A DNA stretch of 64,000 bases from Rhizobium leguminosarum bv. trifolii WSM1325 (GCA_000023185.1 CP001622.1:4703044-4767043); one strand, 5' to 3'; positions 55,287 through 64,000 are shown, counted from the first letter of the stretch. Program-made: numbers and translations. The notes: a model not told the origin generated them from the letters alone.

Positions 55287-56662
55287 GCTTCAGCTCCCGC
55301 AATGACCTGGCGCGGCAGCGGCCGCACGAAGCGGCCGGTACCGGGCTCAGCCAGCACCTTCGCGCCCTCGGCAATCTTTTCGCCGCGCAGATAGGTGGCG
55401 GAGACGGTCCAGGGCAGGCGGATGCCGTTATAGGGGCTCCAGCCGATGACGTTGTTGCCGCTTGCCGATGCATCATAGACGCTTTCGCGCGGCTCGAGCA
55501 CGACGATATCGGCATCCTTGCCCGGGGTCAGCGCACCTTTGATATGGTCGAGCCGGAAATGCTTCGCCGGGTTCTCCGCCATCAGCCTGGCTGCCCATGT
55601 CAGCGGAATGCCGCGTTCGGTGGCACCTTTCACGAAAAGCGGCACCATCACCTCGAGGCCGGGAACGCCGGAGGCGTTGGCGAGCATGTCGGGATTGGTC
55701 TTGCGGTTTTCCGACCAGCTGACGTGATCGGTCGAAACCAGCCAGACATCACCCTCCGCCACCTTCCGCCAGAGCCTCTCCACCTCGGCGCGCGGCCGCA
55801 CCGGCGGATTGATCTTCGCCTTACCGCCGAGGCGTTTCACATCGTTTTCCTCGTCGAGCGTCAGGTAGTGGATGCAGCATTCCACAGTCGCCGCAAAGCC
55901 ATCGCGGCGATAGGCGCGCGCGATATCGTAGCCGCGCCCGAGCGAGCAGTGCACCACATGCGCCGGGCAGCCGGTATTGGCGCCGGTCTCGAAGATCGTA
56001 TGCATCGCCAGCAGTTCGGTGATCGGTGGCCGCGACAGGCCGTGCGCCCGCCAGTCGGTGATGCCACTCGCCTTCACCTGTTCCGTGTAAGTGCGCACCG
56101 CCTCGTCGTCTTCATTGTGCACGCCCGCCGTCAGTCCTGTCGGCGCGATTGCCGCAAAGCAGGCGTCGAGCAGAGCCGGCGGAATGCGCGGAAAGCGCTT
56201 GGGGTCGGTGCCGAAGGTCGAAAACTTGAAGGCCGCGACGCCTGCCTCCACCATTTCGCGGATACGTGTCGGGCCTTCTTCCGGATCGACTGTGCCGTAA
56301 AGCGCGAAATCGACGCGCGCCTGCGGGGCGGCATGGTCGATCTTCCGCTTCACTGCCGCTGCCGAGCAGACGAGATTGCCTTCGTCATAGGGCATGTCAA
56401 CGATTGTTGTCACGCCGCCGGCAGCTGCCGATCGTGTCGACCAGAGGAAATCCTCCTGGTCTTTTTGGGAAAGCGAATGCACCTGCGCGTCGATCGCGCC
56501 GGGCAGGATCAGCGCTTTTCCGAGCAGATGCCGTTCGCGGCCCGCAGGCGGCACGCCGAGGCCGACTTCGGCGATCTTGCCGTCGCGCACGGCGACATAG
56601 CCCTCTTCGACAATGCGGTCCGGCAGCACCACTGTGCCCTGCAGAACGAGATCGAAGTCCAT
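55283..56662 (-). CDS. Cyclic amidohydrolase (hydantoinase/dihydroorotase family); likely hydantoin-5-propionate hydrolase
   Basis: This 459-residue amidohydrolase-fold protein resembles hydantoinase and allantoinase. FKFSTFG holds the carboxylated Lys, and TAGVHNEDD, HVVHCSLGRGY and VSTDHVSWSE supply later His/Asp ligands. The first motif, usually DxHxH, reads IDAQVHSLSQ, so Gln60 replaces the first metal His. That substitution suggests altered metal binding or a mononuclear site. It lies 24 bp after the lyase gene and overlaps the carbamoylase by 4 bp. In context it opens hydantoin-5-propionate to N-carbamoylglutamate. Confidence 0.72.
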   Translation of the reverse strand: MDFDLVLQGTVVLPDRIVEEGYVAVRDGKIAEVGLGVPPAGRERHLLGKALILPGAIDAQVHSLSQKDQEDFLWSTRSAAAGGVTTIVDMPYDEGNLVCSAAAVKRKIDHAAPQARVDFALYGTVDPEEGPTRIREMVEAGVAAFKFSTFGTDPKRFPRIPPALLDACFAAIAPTGLTAGVHNEDDEAVRTYTEQVKASGITDWRAHGLSRPPITELLAMHTIFETGANTGCPAHVVHCSLGRGYDIARAYRRDGFAATVECCIHYLTLDEENDVKRLGGKAKINPPVRPRAEVERLWRKVAEGDVWLVSTDHVSWSENRKTNPDMLANASGVPGLEVMVPLFVKGATERGIPLTWAARLMAENPAKHFRLDHIKGALTPGKDADIVVLEPRESVYDASASGNNVIGWSPYNGIRLPWTVSATYLRGEKIAEGAKVLAEPGTGRFVRPLPRQVIAGAEA

Positions 56663-56686
56663 GCTGCTTCCTCCGTAACTGGAAAA

Positions 56687-58270
56687 TCAGACTGCCGGCT
56701 CGTGATGGGTTAGCCGTTCCTCGATACGCTCCAGCGAGCCGAGCGCGAAGAAATCGTCGAAGGAGGCGATCGGAACCTGCTCGGTCAGCTTGGTCACGAA
56801 TTCGTCCGAACCAAGTTCCTCCTCGATCGCCTCCACTTCAGCCGAAAGCGGCCGGTCGACCGTATAGAAATCCGCATGTTTGCGCACGACCTCGTAGAGC
56901 ATGGCGGCGACACCCTTCGGTTTATCGCCGAGAATGTCGATCGCTTGGGCAGACAGCAGCGCCTCGAGGGCTGCGAGGCGTTTCAGCGCCCGCATCTGCC
57001 GGTCGAAGCGTTCGATGACGAGCGGCAGGAAGGCTGCCTCGTCCTCCAGCCCGGCTGCGACGACCAGCGACTGGGCCGACACGGGATTGGACATCGACAG
57101 CACGCGCGAGAAGATCTCGCCGGCAAGTTTGATGATCGGCCCGAAACCGGTGGCAATCCGCCCCGGCGGCACGAGATTGACCGGCAGGTCGCGCCGCTGG
57201 CCGTTGCCGAGAATGACGCAGCGGTTGAAGGCGTTGCGCGCCGCATGCGCCATGCAGAGTGCTGCCGATTCGAGCAGGATCGTCACATCGAGCGGCAGAG
57301 ATCCACCCGACGTCATCACCCGGCCTTCGACCACGACGGGATTGTCGTCGGAGCGCCCGGTGGCGGCAAGGATCTTGTGGCCGGTCGATAAGAGGTTTTC
57401 GATCACCGCCCCGAACACCTGGGCGATCATGCGCAGGCTGAGCGGATCCTGCACATGCGTTGCGACGGGCCAGTCCCATTCGTCGGAGGCGTTGCAGAGC
57501 CAGGCGCCGATCAGCGCCTCGCGCGCCGTTCCGACATGCCGGACCGCCTTCCAGGGATCGCGGGAAGCACCGAGCGCGCCGGCCGCCATCATCGCCGTTG
57601 CCAGCAGGACGCGGATCGAGGCCGCGGCGTTGCGCGTCGTTTCCGCCGCCGAGGCAAAGCTCACCGCATTGACGCTGAGCGAGGCGAGGCTGTCGCGCGG
57701 CGCCATCCGCATCGGTTCCAGCCCGGCCGCCTGGAAAGCCTCGGCCGCCTGCATCCGGTTGCCGCGATAGATCGCTTCGCCGACACCGGTCAGCACTGCG
57801 CCGATCTGTCCCATCAGGCCGATATCCGCACAGCCGATCGAGCCGGTGCGGCGCACGACCGGGATGAGATCGGCCTCGAGCATCCTGATATAGGCCTGGA
57901 TCAATTCCGGCGTGCAGCCGACCTGGCCGGTCAGCGCCGTGTTGATACGGATCGCCATGGCATTGCGCACGATATTGCAGGAAAAGGGGGTGCCGGTGCC
58001 GAAATGATGGGCCCGCACCAGGCCGAGATTGAAGGTGTCGAGTTCGTCGGCCGACCACTCCACATCCTTCATGGCGCCGACGCCTGTCGTCGAGCCGTAG
58101 ACGGGCATGCCGGAGGCAATGGCATCCTCGACGACCTCGCGGGCGATCGCGATGCGGGCCATGCCTGTCGCCGAAGCCGAAACCGCAGCCTTGCCCGCCC
58201 CGATCGTCACCATCTCGGCAAAACCGAGCGGTCGTCCGGAAAGTTCGATGCCAAGGCGTTCGTGCTTCAT
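56687..58270 (-). CDS. Ergothionase: aromatic amino-acid lyase-family protein lacking the MIO tripeptide
   Basis: The 527-residue protein is a clear member of the histidine/phenylalanine ammonia-lyase family: PVYGSTTGVGAMKD carries the conserved Tyr near 58, and LSVNAVSFAS and HVQDPLSLRMIAQ match later motifs. The Ala-Ser-Gly triad that makes the MIO electrophile is absent: the loop reads RTGSIGCADIGLMG, with Cys147-Ala148-Asp149. Without MIO it cannot release ammonia from histidine by the normal route. Ergothionase, which eliminates trimethylamine from ergothioneine, is a known MIO-free relative. First gene of the operon; AGGGAGATAT precedes the ATG. Confidence 0.8.
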   Translation of the reverse strand: MKHERLGIELSGRPLGFAEMVTIGAGKAAVSASATGMARIAIAREVVEDAIASGMPVYGSTTGVGAMKDVEWSADELDTFNLGLVRAHHFGTGTPFSCNIVRNAMAIRINTALTGQVGCTPELIQAYIRMLEADLIPVVRRTGSIGCADIGLMGQIGAVLTGVGEAIYRGNRMQAAEAFQAAGLEPMRMAPRDSLASLSVNAVSFASAAETTRNAAASIRVLLATAMMAAGALGASRDPWKAVRHVGTAREALIGAWLCNASDEWDWPVATHVQDPLSLRMIAQVFGAVIENLLSTGHKILAATGRSDDNPVVVEGRVMTSGGSLPLDVTILLESAALCMAHAARNAFNRCVILGNGQRRDLPVNLVPPGRIATGFGPIIKLAGEIFSRVLSMSNPVSAQSLVVAAGLEDEAAFLPLVIERFDRQMRALKRLAALEALLSAQAIDILGDKPKGVAAMLYEVVRKHADFYTVDRPLSAEVEAIEEELGSDEFVTKLTEQVPIASFDDFFALGSLERIEERLTHHEPAV

Positions 58271-58462
58271 GTGCCATATCTCCCTAGAACGGGATGATTT
58301 TAGGCCGGATCGGCCGAAAATCTGAATCCTGTTCTAAATTAAAGAGTCAGAGCATGATGTCGCTCACACTTTTCGGCATCATGCTTTGAAGACGAGACTA
58401 AGCGAGCCCTCCGTCACATGGGATATCCCAAATGCCGAACACACCATGTTTTTGGCAGACGG
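58271..58462. other. Intergenic region with inverted repeats upstream of the ergothionase gene
   Basis: No gene is seen in this 192-bp region. It contains GGCCGGATCGGCC (58301-58315 area) and a pair AGCATGATG / CATCATGCTT, both palindromic-repeat-like as in other intergenic regions here. The promoter of the ergothioneine-type operon must lie here, but no convincing -35/-10 pair was found. Confidence 0.5.
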
Positions 58463-60037
58463 TCAGCTCAGCATCCAGGCAATGTAGAGAAGCGTCAATG
58501 CGATGACCCACAAAGCAATCTTGGCCGAGCGGTTGTGCCGCGCTTCGGCCTTGCCGATCGCCTCCGCCGTCTCAGCGTCGAAACGTAAGCCGTGCTCGCT
58601 CATATGCAGCAGCTGATGGTGGAATTTTTCGGTCTTCGCCGCGATTTCCGGCACGGCTTCGGCGAGCTTGACCGCCGCCTTCAGCCCGTCCTTGAGATCG
58701 GTGGCGATCCGCTTCGGTCCGAGATTGGTGCGGATCCAGTCGCCGACGACAGGCTCTGAGGCCTTCCACATGTTGAAGCGCGGATTGAGCATGCGCGATA
58801 CGCCCTCGACCACGACCATGGTCTTCTGCAGCATCACCAGTTCCGGCCGCGTCTCCATGTCGAAGAGCTCGGTCACCTCGAACAGCAGCGTCAGCAGCTT
58901 GCCCATCGAGATCGTCTCGGCCGGCTGGCCATGGATCGGCTCACCGATTGCCCGGATCGCCTGGGCGAAGCTTTCGACATTGTGGTGGCCGGGCACATAG
59001 CCCGCCTCGAAATGCACCTCGGCGACGCGGATATAGTCGCGGGTGATGAAGCCATAGAGGATTTCGGCGAGGAACCGCCGCTCCTTCTTGCCCAGCCGCC
59101 CGACGATGCCCATGTCGACGGCGACGATCATGCCATCAGCATCGACGAAGAGATTGCCGGGATGCATGTCGGCATGGAAGAAGCCGTCGCGCAGCGTGTG
59201 GCGCAGGAACGACTGGATCAGCGTATCGGCAAGCAGGTTGAGATCATGGCCTGCCGCGCGCAGGCCATCGACGTCAGACATCCTCGTGCCGTCGATCCAC
59301 TCCATGGTGATGACGTCGCGCCCGGTGCGCTCCCAGTCGACCTTCGGCACGCGGAAGCCGGGATCCCGTTCGGTATTCTCGGCGATCTCGGAAAGGGCGG
59401 CCGCCTCCAGGCGAAGATCCATCTCCACCTTCGTCGTCTGCTCCAGCGTCTTCGTCACCTCGACCGGCCGCAGCCGCCGACTGGACGCCAGGAAACGCTC
59501 CTGCATATGGGCAACGAGATACATCGCCTCGATGTCATGGGCAAAGCGCTGGCGCACGCCGGGCCGCACGATCTTGACGGCGACTTTCTTCCGGCCTCCG
59601 GCGCTCTCAACCTCGGCCGGATGCACCTGCGCGATCGAGGCGGCGGCGATCGGATCGCCGAAGCTCGCATAGAGTTCGCTAATCGGCCGTCCGAGTGAGC
59701 CTTCGATATTGGCCTTGGCCGCCGCCGAGGGAAAGAAGGCCATCCGGTCCTGAAGCTGCGACAGGTCGTTGGCGAATTCGACGCCGACCACATCCGGCCG
59801 CGTCGCCAGGAACTGCCCGATCTTCACATAGGAGGGACCGAGCCGCTCGACAGCCTGCGCCAATCGGTCGCTGCGCTTCTGATGCCGCGCCTTGCTTCGC
59901 TCGAAAATCGTGACGAAGGATTTGGCGAGTGCGACCGGAGGCGGCAGCCCTTCGGACGGAAGAGCTGATACGACGCCCTCACGCACGAGCACCCAGCCGA
60001 CACGCCAAAGGCGGAAATATGCGCCGAAAGTACTCAT
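58463..60037 (-). CDS. ubiB: UbiB-family ABC1 kinase (ubiquinone biosynthesis)
   Basis: This 524-residue atypical kinase/ATPase is required for ubiquinone synthesis and is membrane-linked through two C-terminal hydrophobic segments (residues about 500-520, KIALWVIALTLLYIAWML). Kinase-like motifs are present: the KxGQ segment LGPSYVKIGQFLATRPD, AAASIAQVHPAEV (modified Gly-rich loop), VAVKIVRPGV (Lys), and FFHADMHPGNLFVDADGMIVAVDMGIVG (HxDxxxxN and DxG). It lies 62 bp after ubiE on the same strand, an arrangement conserved in proteobacteria. Confidence 0.94.
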   Translation of the reverse strand: MSTFGAYFRLWRVGWVLVREGVVSALPSEGLPPPVALAKSFVTIFERSKARHQKRSDRLAQAVERLGPSYVKIGQFLATRPDVVGVEFANDLSQLQDRMAFFPSAAAKANIEGSLGRPISELYASFGDPIAAASIAQVHPAEVESAGGRKKVAVKIVRPGVRQRFAHDIEAMYLVAHMQERFLASSRRLRPVEVTKTLEQTTKVEMDLRLEAAALSEIAENTERDPGFRVPKVDWERTGRDVITMEWIDGTRMSDVDGLRAAGHDLNLLADTLIQSFLRHTLRDGFFHADMHPGNLFVDADGMIVAVDMGIVGRLGKKERRFLAEILYGFITRDYIRVAEVHFEAGYVPGHHNVESFAQAIRAIGEPIHGQPAETISMGKLLTLLFEVTELFDMETRPELVMLQKTMVVVEGVSRMLNPRFNMWKASEPVVGDWIRTNLGPKRIATDLKDGLKAAVKLAEAVPEIAAKTEKFHHQLLHMSEHGLRFDAETAEAIGKAEARHNRSAKIALWVIALTLLYIAWMLS

Positions 60038-60099
60038 GTTCTGTTTGATTCTCGCGCGACGCTATTCGAAAACCGCTCTACATTTTTCGGCGTCATGCG

Positions 60100-60876
60100 T
60101 CAGAGCTTCCAGCCGGAATGGAGTGCGGCGATGCCGCCGGTATAATTGGTAAAGGTGACGCGCGAAAAGCCGGCCTGGCGGATCATTGCCGCGAAATTCT
60201 CCTGGTTCGGGAACTTGCGGATCGATTCCACCAGATATTGATAGGGTTCGGCATCGCCGGTTATCGCCTTGCCGAATTGTGGAATGGCATTGAACGACCA
60301 GGCGTCGTAGATCTTGTCGAGAAGCGGCATATCGACTTCGGAAAATTCCAGCACCAGCAGCCGCCCGCCGCGCTTCAAGACGCGATAGGCCTCAGACAGC
60401 GCCGCATCGATCCTCGGCACGTTGCGGATGCCGAAGGCGATCGTATAGGCGTCGAAGCTGCCTGTCTCGAAAGGCAGTTCCTCGGCATTCGCCTCGACGA
60501 AGGTGAGATTGCCGGAAAGCTTCTTCTTTTCCGCCCGCTCGGCGCCGACGCCGAGCATCGAGCCGTTGATGTCGAGCACGGTGGCATGCGCCTGTCTGCC
60601 CGAAGCCTCGACGATGCGGAAGGCGATATCGCCGGTGCCGCCGGCCACGTCGAGCACCTTGTAGCCCGGCTCCTTGCGCGGGTTCAGCGCCGAGATCATC
60701 GCATCCTTCCAGGCGCGGTGCATGCCCATCGACATGACGTCGTTCATGATGTCGTAGCGCTTGGCGACCTTGTGGAACACCTGGTTGACCAGGCTCTGCT
60801 TCTCGCCGTCAGGCACCTCGCGGAAGCCGTAGGCGGTCTCCATGCCGCCGTCGGCGGAAGTGCGGCTTTCTGACAT
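60100..60876 (-). CDS. ubiE: Demethylmenaquinone/ubiquinone C-methyltransferase UbiE
   Basis: The start at 60876 ([21 protein letters not shown]) gives 258 residues; an upstream frame adds a sequence overlapping the mutM promoter. The SAM methyltransferase shows [29 protein letters not shown] near the N-terminus, [15 protein letters not shown] (motif I), and [41 protein letters not shown] follows near the C-terminus. It methylates the ring carbon in ubiquinone synthesis. It runs into ubiB and is divergent from mutM. Confidence 0.96.
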   Translation of the reverse strand: MSESRTSADGGMETAYGFREVPDGEKQSLVNQVFHKVAKRYDIMNDVMSMGMHRAWKDAMISALNPRKEPGYKVLDVAGGTGDIAFRIVEASGRQAHATVLDINGSMLGVGAERAEKKKLSGNLTFVEANAEELPFETGSFDAYTIAFGIRNVPRIDAALSEAYRVLKRGGRLLVLEFSEVDMPLLDKIYDAWSFNAIPQFGKAITGDAEPYQYLVESIRKFPNQENFAAMIRQAGFSRVTFTNYTGGIAALHSGWKL

Positions 60877-61025
60877 CAGACTGCTCCGTTCCTGAAGATT
60901 CGGGCGTGACGGCCATAGCGAAAGACCGCGCGCGACGTTATCTATGGGCCGCGTTTTCCGCGGCACACTGGCGCTATAGCGCACATCGTCGTCGGTTGAA
61001 ACACGTTAGAGATAGATGGGTTAAG

Positions 61026-61916
61026 ATGCCGGAATTGCCAGAAGTCGAAACGGTGAAACGCGGCCTGACGCCGGCGATGGAGGGCACGCGCGTCACCAGG
61101 CTGGAGCTGCGCCGAGGCGATCTGCGCTTCCCCTTTCCCGACGCTTTCGCAGACAGGGTTTCCGGCCGCACCATCGTTGGCCTTGGCCGCCGCGCCAAAT
61201 ATCTGCTGGTCGATCTCGACGACGGCAACACGCTGATTTCGCATCTCGGCATGTCCGGTTCGTTTCGCATCGAGGAGGGTGCAGTCTCCGGCATGCCGGG
61301 CGAATTCCACCATGCCCGCTCGAAGGACGAGAAGCACGATCACGTCGTCTTCCATCTGCAAGGTTTAGGCGGCCCGCGCCGCGTCGTCTATAACGATCCG
61401 CGCCGTTTCGGCTTCATGGATATGGTGGGACGTGCCGATCTCGCCGCTCATCCCTTCTTCCGCGATCTCGGCCCGGAGCCGACAGGAAACGAGCTTGGCG
61501 CCGCCTATCTGGCTGAACGCTTCCGCGACAAGGCGCAGCCGCTGAAGAGCGCGCTGCTTGACCAGAAGAACATTGCCGGTCTGGGCAACATATATGTCTG
61601 CGAGGCGCTTTGGCGCGCGCATCTTTCGCCGATCCGCGCCGCCGGTACGCTGGTGACGCCAGGGGGCCGGCCGAAGGCGCAGCTCGACCTGCTCGTTGCC
61701 TCGATCCGCGACGTCATCGCCGATGCGATCGCCGCCGGCGGATCGTCGCTGCGCGACCATATCCAGACCGACGGATCGCTCGGCTATTTCCAGCATTCCT
61801 TCTCCGCCTATGATCGCGAAAGTCAGGCTTGCCGCACGCCCGGCTGCGGCGGTACGGTCGCCCGCATCGTCCAGGCAGGTCGCTCCACCTTCTATTGCGC
61901 CACCTGTCAGAAGTAA
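61026..61916 (+). CDS. mutM: Formamidopyrimidine-DNA glycosylase MutM (Fpg)
   Basis: MutM excises 8-oxoguanine and nicks the DNA. The start at 61026 gives [17 protein letters not shown] with the catalytic Pro and Glu at positions 2-3, which must follow Met removal and so fixes the start over 60906. The 296-residue protein has [11 protein letters not shown] and [22 protein letters not shown] (helix-2-turn-helix). The C-terminal zinc finger reads [27 protein letters not shown], with four Cys. Confidence 0.97.
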   Translation: MPELPEVETVKRGLTPAMEGTRVTRLELRRGDLRFPFPDAFADRVSGRTIVGLGRRAKYLLVDLDDGNTLISHLGMSGSFRIEEGAVSGMPGEFHHARSKDEKHDHVVFHLQGLGGPRRVVYNDPRRFGFMDMVGRADLAAHPFFRDLGPEPTGNELGAAYLAERFRDKAQPLKSALLDQKNIAGLGNIYVCEALWRAHLSPIRAAGTLVTPGGRPKAQLDLLVASIRDVIADAIAAGGSSLRDHIQTDGSLGYFQHSFSAYDRESQACRTPGCGGTVARIVQAGRSTFYCATCQK

Positions 61917-61954
61917 GCCTGCCAGAAGTAAGAGTGAGAAACCGGGAGAACAGC

Positions 61955-62728
61955 ATGGCCTTTGAGACCCTGATCGTCGAAACCCGAGGCAATGTCGGCC
62001 TCGTCACGCTGAACCGCCCGCAGGCGCTGAACGCGCTGAATTCCACCGTCCTGAAGGAACTCAAAGAGGCCTACGCCGCCTTCCACGCCGACGAGACGGT
62101 CGGGGCGATCGTGCTGACCGGTTCCGAGCGCGCCTTTGCCGCCGGCGCCGATATCAAGGAGATGCAGCCGCTTGAGTTCGCCGATATCTATAAGAGTGAT
62201 TTCATCAGCGGCTGGGATGAGGTCGCCAAGGCGCGCAAGCCGGTGATCGCTGCGGTCAGCGGCTTTGCCCTCGGCGGCGGCTGCGAGCTCGCCATGATGT
62301 GCGATTTCATCATCGCCTCGGAGACGGCGAAGTTCGGCCAACCGGAAATCACCCTGGGCGTCATTCCCGGGATGGGCGGCTCGCAGCGGCTGACGCGCGC
62401 TGTCGGCAAAGCGAAGGCGATGGATCTCATCCTGACCGGCCGCATGATGGATGCGGCCGAGGCGGAGCGATCGGGACTCGTTTCGCGTGTGGTCGCGCCC
62501 GAACGTTTGCTCGACGAGGCTTTTGCCGCGGCCGAAAAGATCGCTTCGCTTTCTCGTCCCTCGGTCTTGATGGCCAAGGAGGCGGTCAACCGCGGATTCG
62601 AGACGACGCTGGAGGAGGGCTTGCGTTTCGAACGCCGCCTGTTTCACAGTCTCTTTGCCACGGAAGACCAGAAAGAAGGCATGGCGGCCTTCGTCGAGAA
62701 GCGCAAACCGGCTTTTACGCACCGTTGA
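61955..62728 (+). CDS. Enoyl-CoA hydratase (crotonase family)
   Basis: This 257-residue crotonase-fold enzyme hydrates 2-enoyl-CoA in fatty-acid or amino-acid beta-oxidation. The start at 61955 has GGGAGAAC upstream. The CoA/oxyanion motifs [15 protein letters not shown] and [22 protein letters not shown], and the catalytic Glu pair in [19 protein letters not shown], are intact. The C-terminus [11 protein letters not shown] is typical. It follows mutM by 38 bp and may share its transcript. Specific substrate chain length cannot be read. Confidence 0.94.
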   Translation: MAFETLIVETRGNVGLVTLNRPQALNALNSTVLKELKEAYAAFHADETVGAIVLTGSERAFAAGADIKEMQPLEFADIYKSDFISGWDEVAKARKPVIAAVSGFALGGGCELAMMCDFIIASETAKFGQPEITLGVIPGMGGSQRLTRAVGKAKAMDLILTGRMMDAAEAERSGLVSRVVAPERLLDEAFAAAEKIASLSRPSVLMAKEAVNRGFETTLEEGLRFERRLFHSLFATEDQKEGMAAFVEKRKPAFTHR

Positions 62729-62771
62729 ATGCTTTTCGGCGCCTGCCGGTGGTAAAGCTTGAAAATCCGCG

Positions 62772-62800
62772 TTGACGTGGGCCGGCTTTAGAGTTATATG
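62772..62800 (+). promoter_or_regulatory. Sigma70-type promoter of rpsT
   Basis: TTGACG (62772-62777) and TATATG (62795-62800) are separated by 17 bases and lie about 120 bases before the rpsT start, leaving a long leader that could carry S20 autoregulation. Confidence 0.7.
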
Positions 62801-62920
62801 CCCGCCCACGGTTCGGAAAGCCGGTTTGGTTTTCCGCGATTGCTCCCGCATTGCTGGATTTTGTGGCCGCAGGGCCCGCGGTAATGGCGGAGTTTGTTCG
62901 AATTCTTGAGAGAGGCATCC

Positions 62921-63199
62921 ATGGCCAATACAACTTCGGCGAAAAAAGCGACCCGCAAGATCGCCCGCCGTACCGACGTCAATAAGGCTCGTCGCTCGCG
63001 CGTTCGTACTTTCGTTCGCCAGGTCGAAGAGGCCATCGCATCCGGTGACGCCGCCAAGGCGAAGGAAGCTTTCCTGGCTGCTCAGCCCGAGCTTGCCCGC
63101 GCCGCCAGCAAGGGCGTGCTGCATGCCAACACGGCATCGCGCAAGGTCTCGCGTCTGGCCGCTCGTGTGAAGGCTCTTTCGGTCACCACGACCGCGTAA
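62921..63199 (+). CDS. rpsT: 30S ribosomal protein S20
   Basis: S20 binds 16S rRNA early in 30S assembly. The start at 62921 ([22 protein letters not shown]) is preferred over 62894; AGAGAGGC stands upstream. The roughly 92-residue lysine/arginine-rich protein has three long helices ([43 protein letters not shown]), as in the family. A good intrinsic terminator follows 31 bases after the stop. Confidence 0.97.
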   Translation: MANTTSAKKATRKIARRTDVNKARRSRVRTFVRQVEEAIASGDAAKAKEAFLAAQPELARAASKGVLHANTASRKVSRLAARVKALSVTTTA

Positions 63200-63230
63200 T
63201 CTTCCATTAACGACTTCTTCTTTATGATTA

Positions 63231-63255
63231 GCCCGGTAATTTTACCGGGCTTTTT
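63231..63255 (+). terminator. Rho-independent terminator of rpsT
   Basis: GCCCGGTAA and TTACCGGGC form a 9-bp perfect stem with a two-base loop (practically a four-base loop) followed by TTTTT, 31 bases after the rpsT stop. Confidence 0.9.
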
Positions 63256-64000
63256 CGATTCCGCCGATCAGCCCCTGCATGGTTAATCCCGCGACTGTTT
63301 CGTGTCAGCGCCATGACAGGAAAAATTGTTTGAAAACAATGGCTTGCGCAAGGATGCTTTCACGCCGCGCGACTCTGCCCCACGCTTCCGGGACCACAGG
63401 GGAGTCAAGAGGATTTTATTTTTTTTCTTTCAATGCGTGTCAAAATAGCCCGAACGGGGGAATCTCTTTGATTCAACTGCGATTCTTTTTTGACGCTGGT
63501 GTGACGCCCGAAAAGGGCAGGCCGAGTCAATGGCCGCTTGTTAATTTTGCGTAAAATTCATCGTTGATATTGCCGTTTGATCCTGCCTAAATGGCTTCCA
63601 ACAGAGGGCGCGGACATCACCTGCAGAGGCTCGGTTTTAACTGCCACGTCGGCAGGGCGATGAGTTTGTGCCTTTTGTTACGGAGCCCTGCGCTTCCGTC
63701 TTTTCAAGCACTCGACGGATTTGAGCCGTAACGTGGCTGTTACGGAGCGGGGATGTTTTGTGCCTTCTGTGGCCACACGTTTAAGGCGAGACCACTGGAG
63801 AAGGTAAAGTAATATTGCGTTCGGGCTTGTCGGCCGAAAACGAGGATCGACCGCCAGCCTGGCACGGAAAGCCGGTGAAGGTTGCCGCATGAGCGCGGCA
63901 CCTGCAACGGAGTTCTGTGCCGGTCCCGTGAGGGGCAGTGTTTGAGTGAACCGGCAGGCGAGCGGCTCATGAGGATCCGTCAGCCCGCCAAAGCGGGGAA
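63256..64000. other. Long non-coding region after rpsT
   Basis: No gene is supported in these 745 bases; short open frames are not convincing. In relatives dnaA follows rpsT, so this is probably the dnaA leader, but no DnaA-type box TT(A/T)TNCACA was seen. There is an AT-rich tract at about 63410-63440. Three copies of the GTTACGG-type element lie at 63676-63686 and 63723-63748, two of them inverted (CCGTAAC at 63726-63732 and GTTACGG at 63739-63745). Confidence 0.6.

Noticed and set aside
50865..58270. First reading as a histidine-utilisation (hut) operon
   Set aside because: The lyase lacks the MIO triad, hutI and hutG are absent, and DUF917, carbamoylase and cyclic amidohydrolase fit the ergothioneine route better.
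63256..64000. DnaA boxes or a chromosomal origin
   Set aside because: No TT(A/T)TNCACA-like box was found, and the rhizobial origin is expected near hemE rather than dnaA.

Overview
The window is about 62% GC, dense chromosomal DNA of an alphaproteobacterium in the Rhizobium group (R. etli / R. leguminosarum-like). Evidence for this: a Sinorhizobium-type phospholipid N-methyltransferase (pmtA), the run mutM-ubiE-ubiB beside rpsT, an imelysin/di-heme iron operon with an Irr-type (ICE) box, a complex I NDUFA9-like protein, and short dispersed palindromic repeats in intergenic regions. No tRNA, rRNA, CRISPR array, complete insertion sequence or prophage was found. The left edge cuts a di-heme oxidoreductase gene. 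The right edge stops in the non-coding region after rpsT.

Layout. 1-2.7 kb: iron operon (imelysin, di-heme protein) read leftward. 3-15 kb: housekeeping genes (rsmB, an RlpA-like protein, an SDR protein with queG and a GST, uppP, an NDUFA9-like protein, pyrF, a phosphatase with pmtA, DUF72, dnaN). 15.4-16.7 kb: rsmI and a YraN-family gene. 17.3-22.4 kb: a LacI-regulated sugar ABC transporter with two matching operator copies. 22.5-25.2 kb: gshB and a yifB/comM-type AAA gene. 25.2-26.9 kb: a small islet of lower-GC DNA lying between two broken pieces of a second, diverged yifB copy. 27-32 kb: cysK, LysE exporter, Dps, DMT exporter/Lrp pair, GNAT and dut. 32.4-43.8 kb: prfC followed by many small regulator/enzyme pairs, trmO, an S10 peptidase, a CynX-type MFS/GntR pair whose start lies inside a 47-bp perfect palindrome, a 23-codon candidate gene, a pirin and a class II glutamine amidotransferase. 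43.8-50.5 kb: coaBC, two SDR genes, two LysR genes, an MFS transporter and a VOC protein. 50.5-58.3 kb: a decayed vapBC pair, then a six-gene operon. 58.5-63.2 kb: ubiB, ubiE, mutM, an enoyl-CoA hydratase and rpsT. 63.2-64 kb: non-coding leader.

The main discovery candidate is the operon read leftward from 58270 to 50865. Its genes are a histidine-ammonia-lyase homologue lacking the MIO tripeptide, a hydantoinase-like amidohydrolase, an M20 carbamoylase, a DUF917 protein, a TfoX-like protein and a divergent urocanate hydratase. The five enzymes match, step for step, the known route that degrades ergothioneine to glutamate: ergothionase, thiourocanate hydratase, thioxo-imidazolidine propionate desulfhydrase, hydantoin-5-propionate hydrolase and N-carbamoylglutamate hydrolase. 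Automated annotation would probably call it a histidine/hydantoin utilisation cluster.
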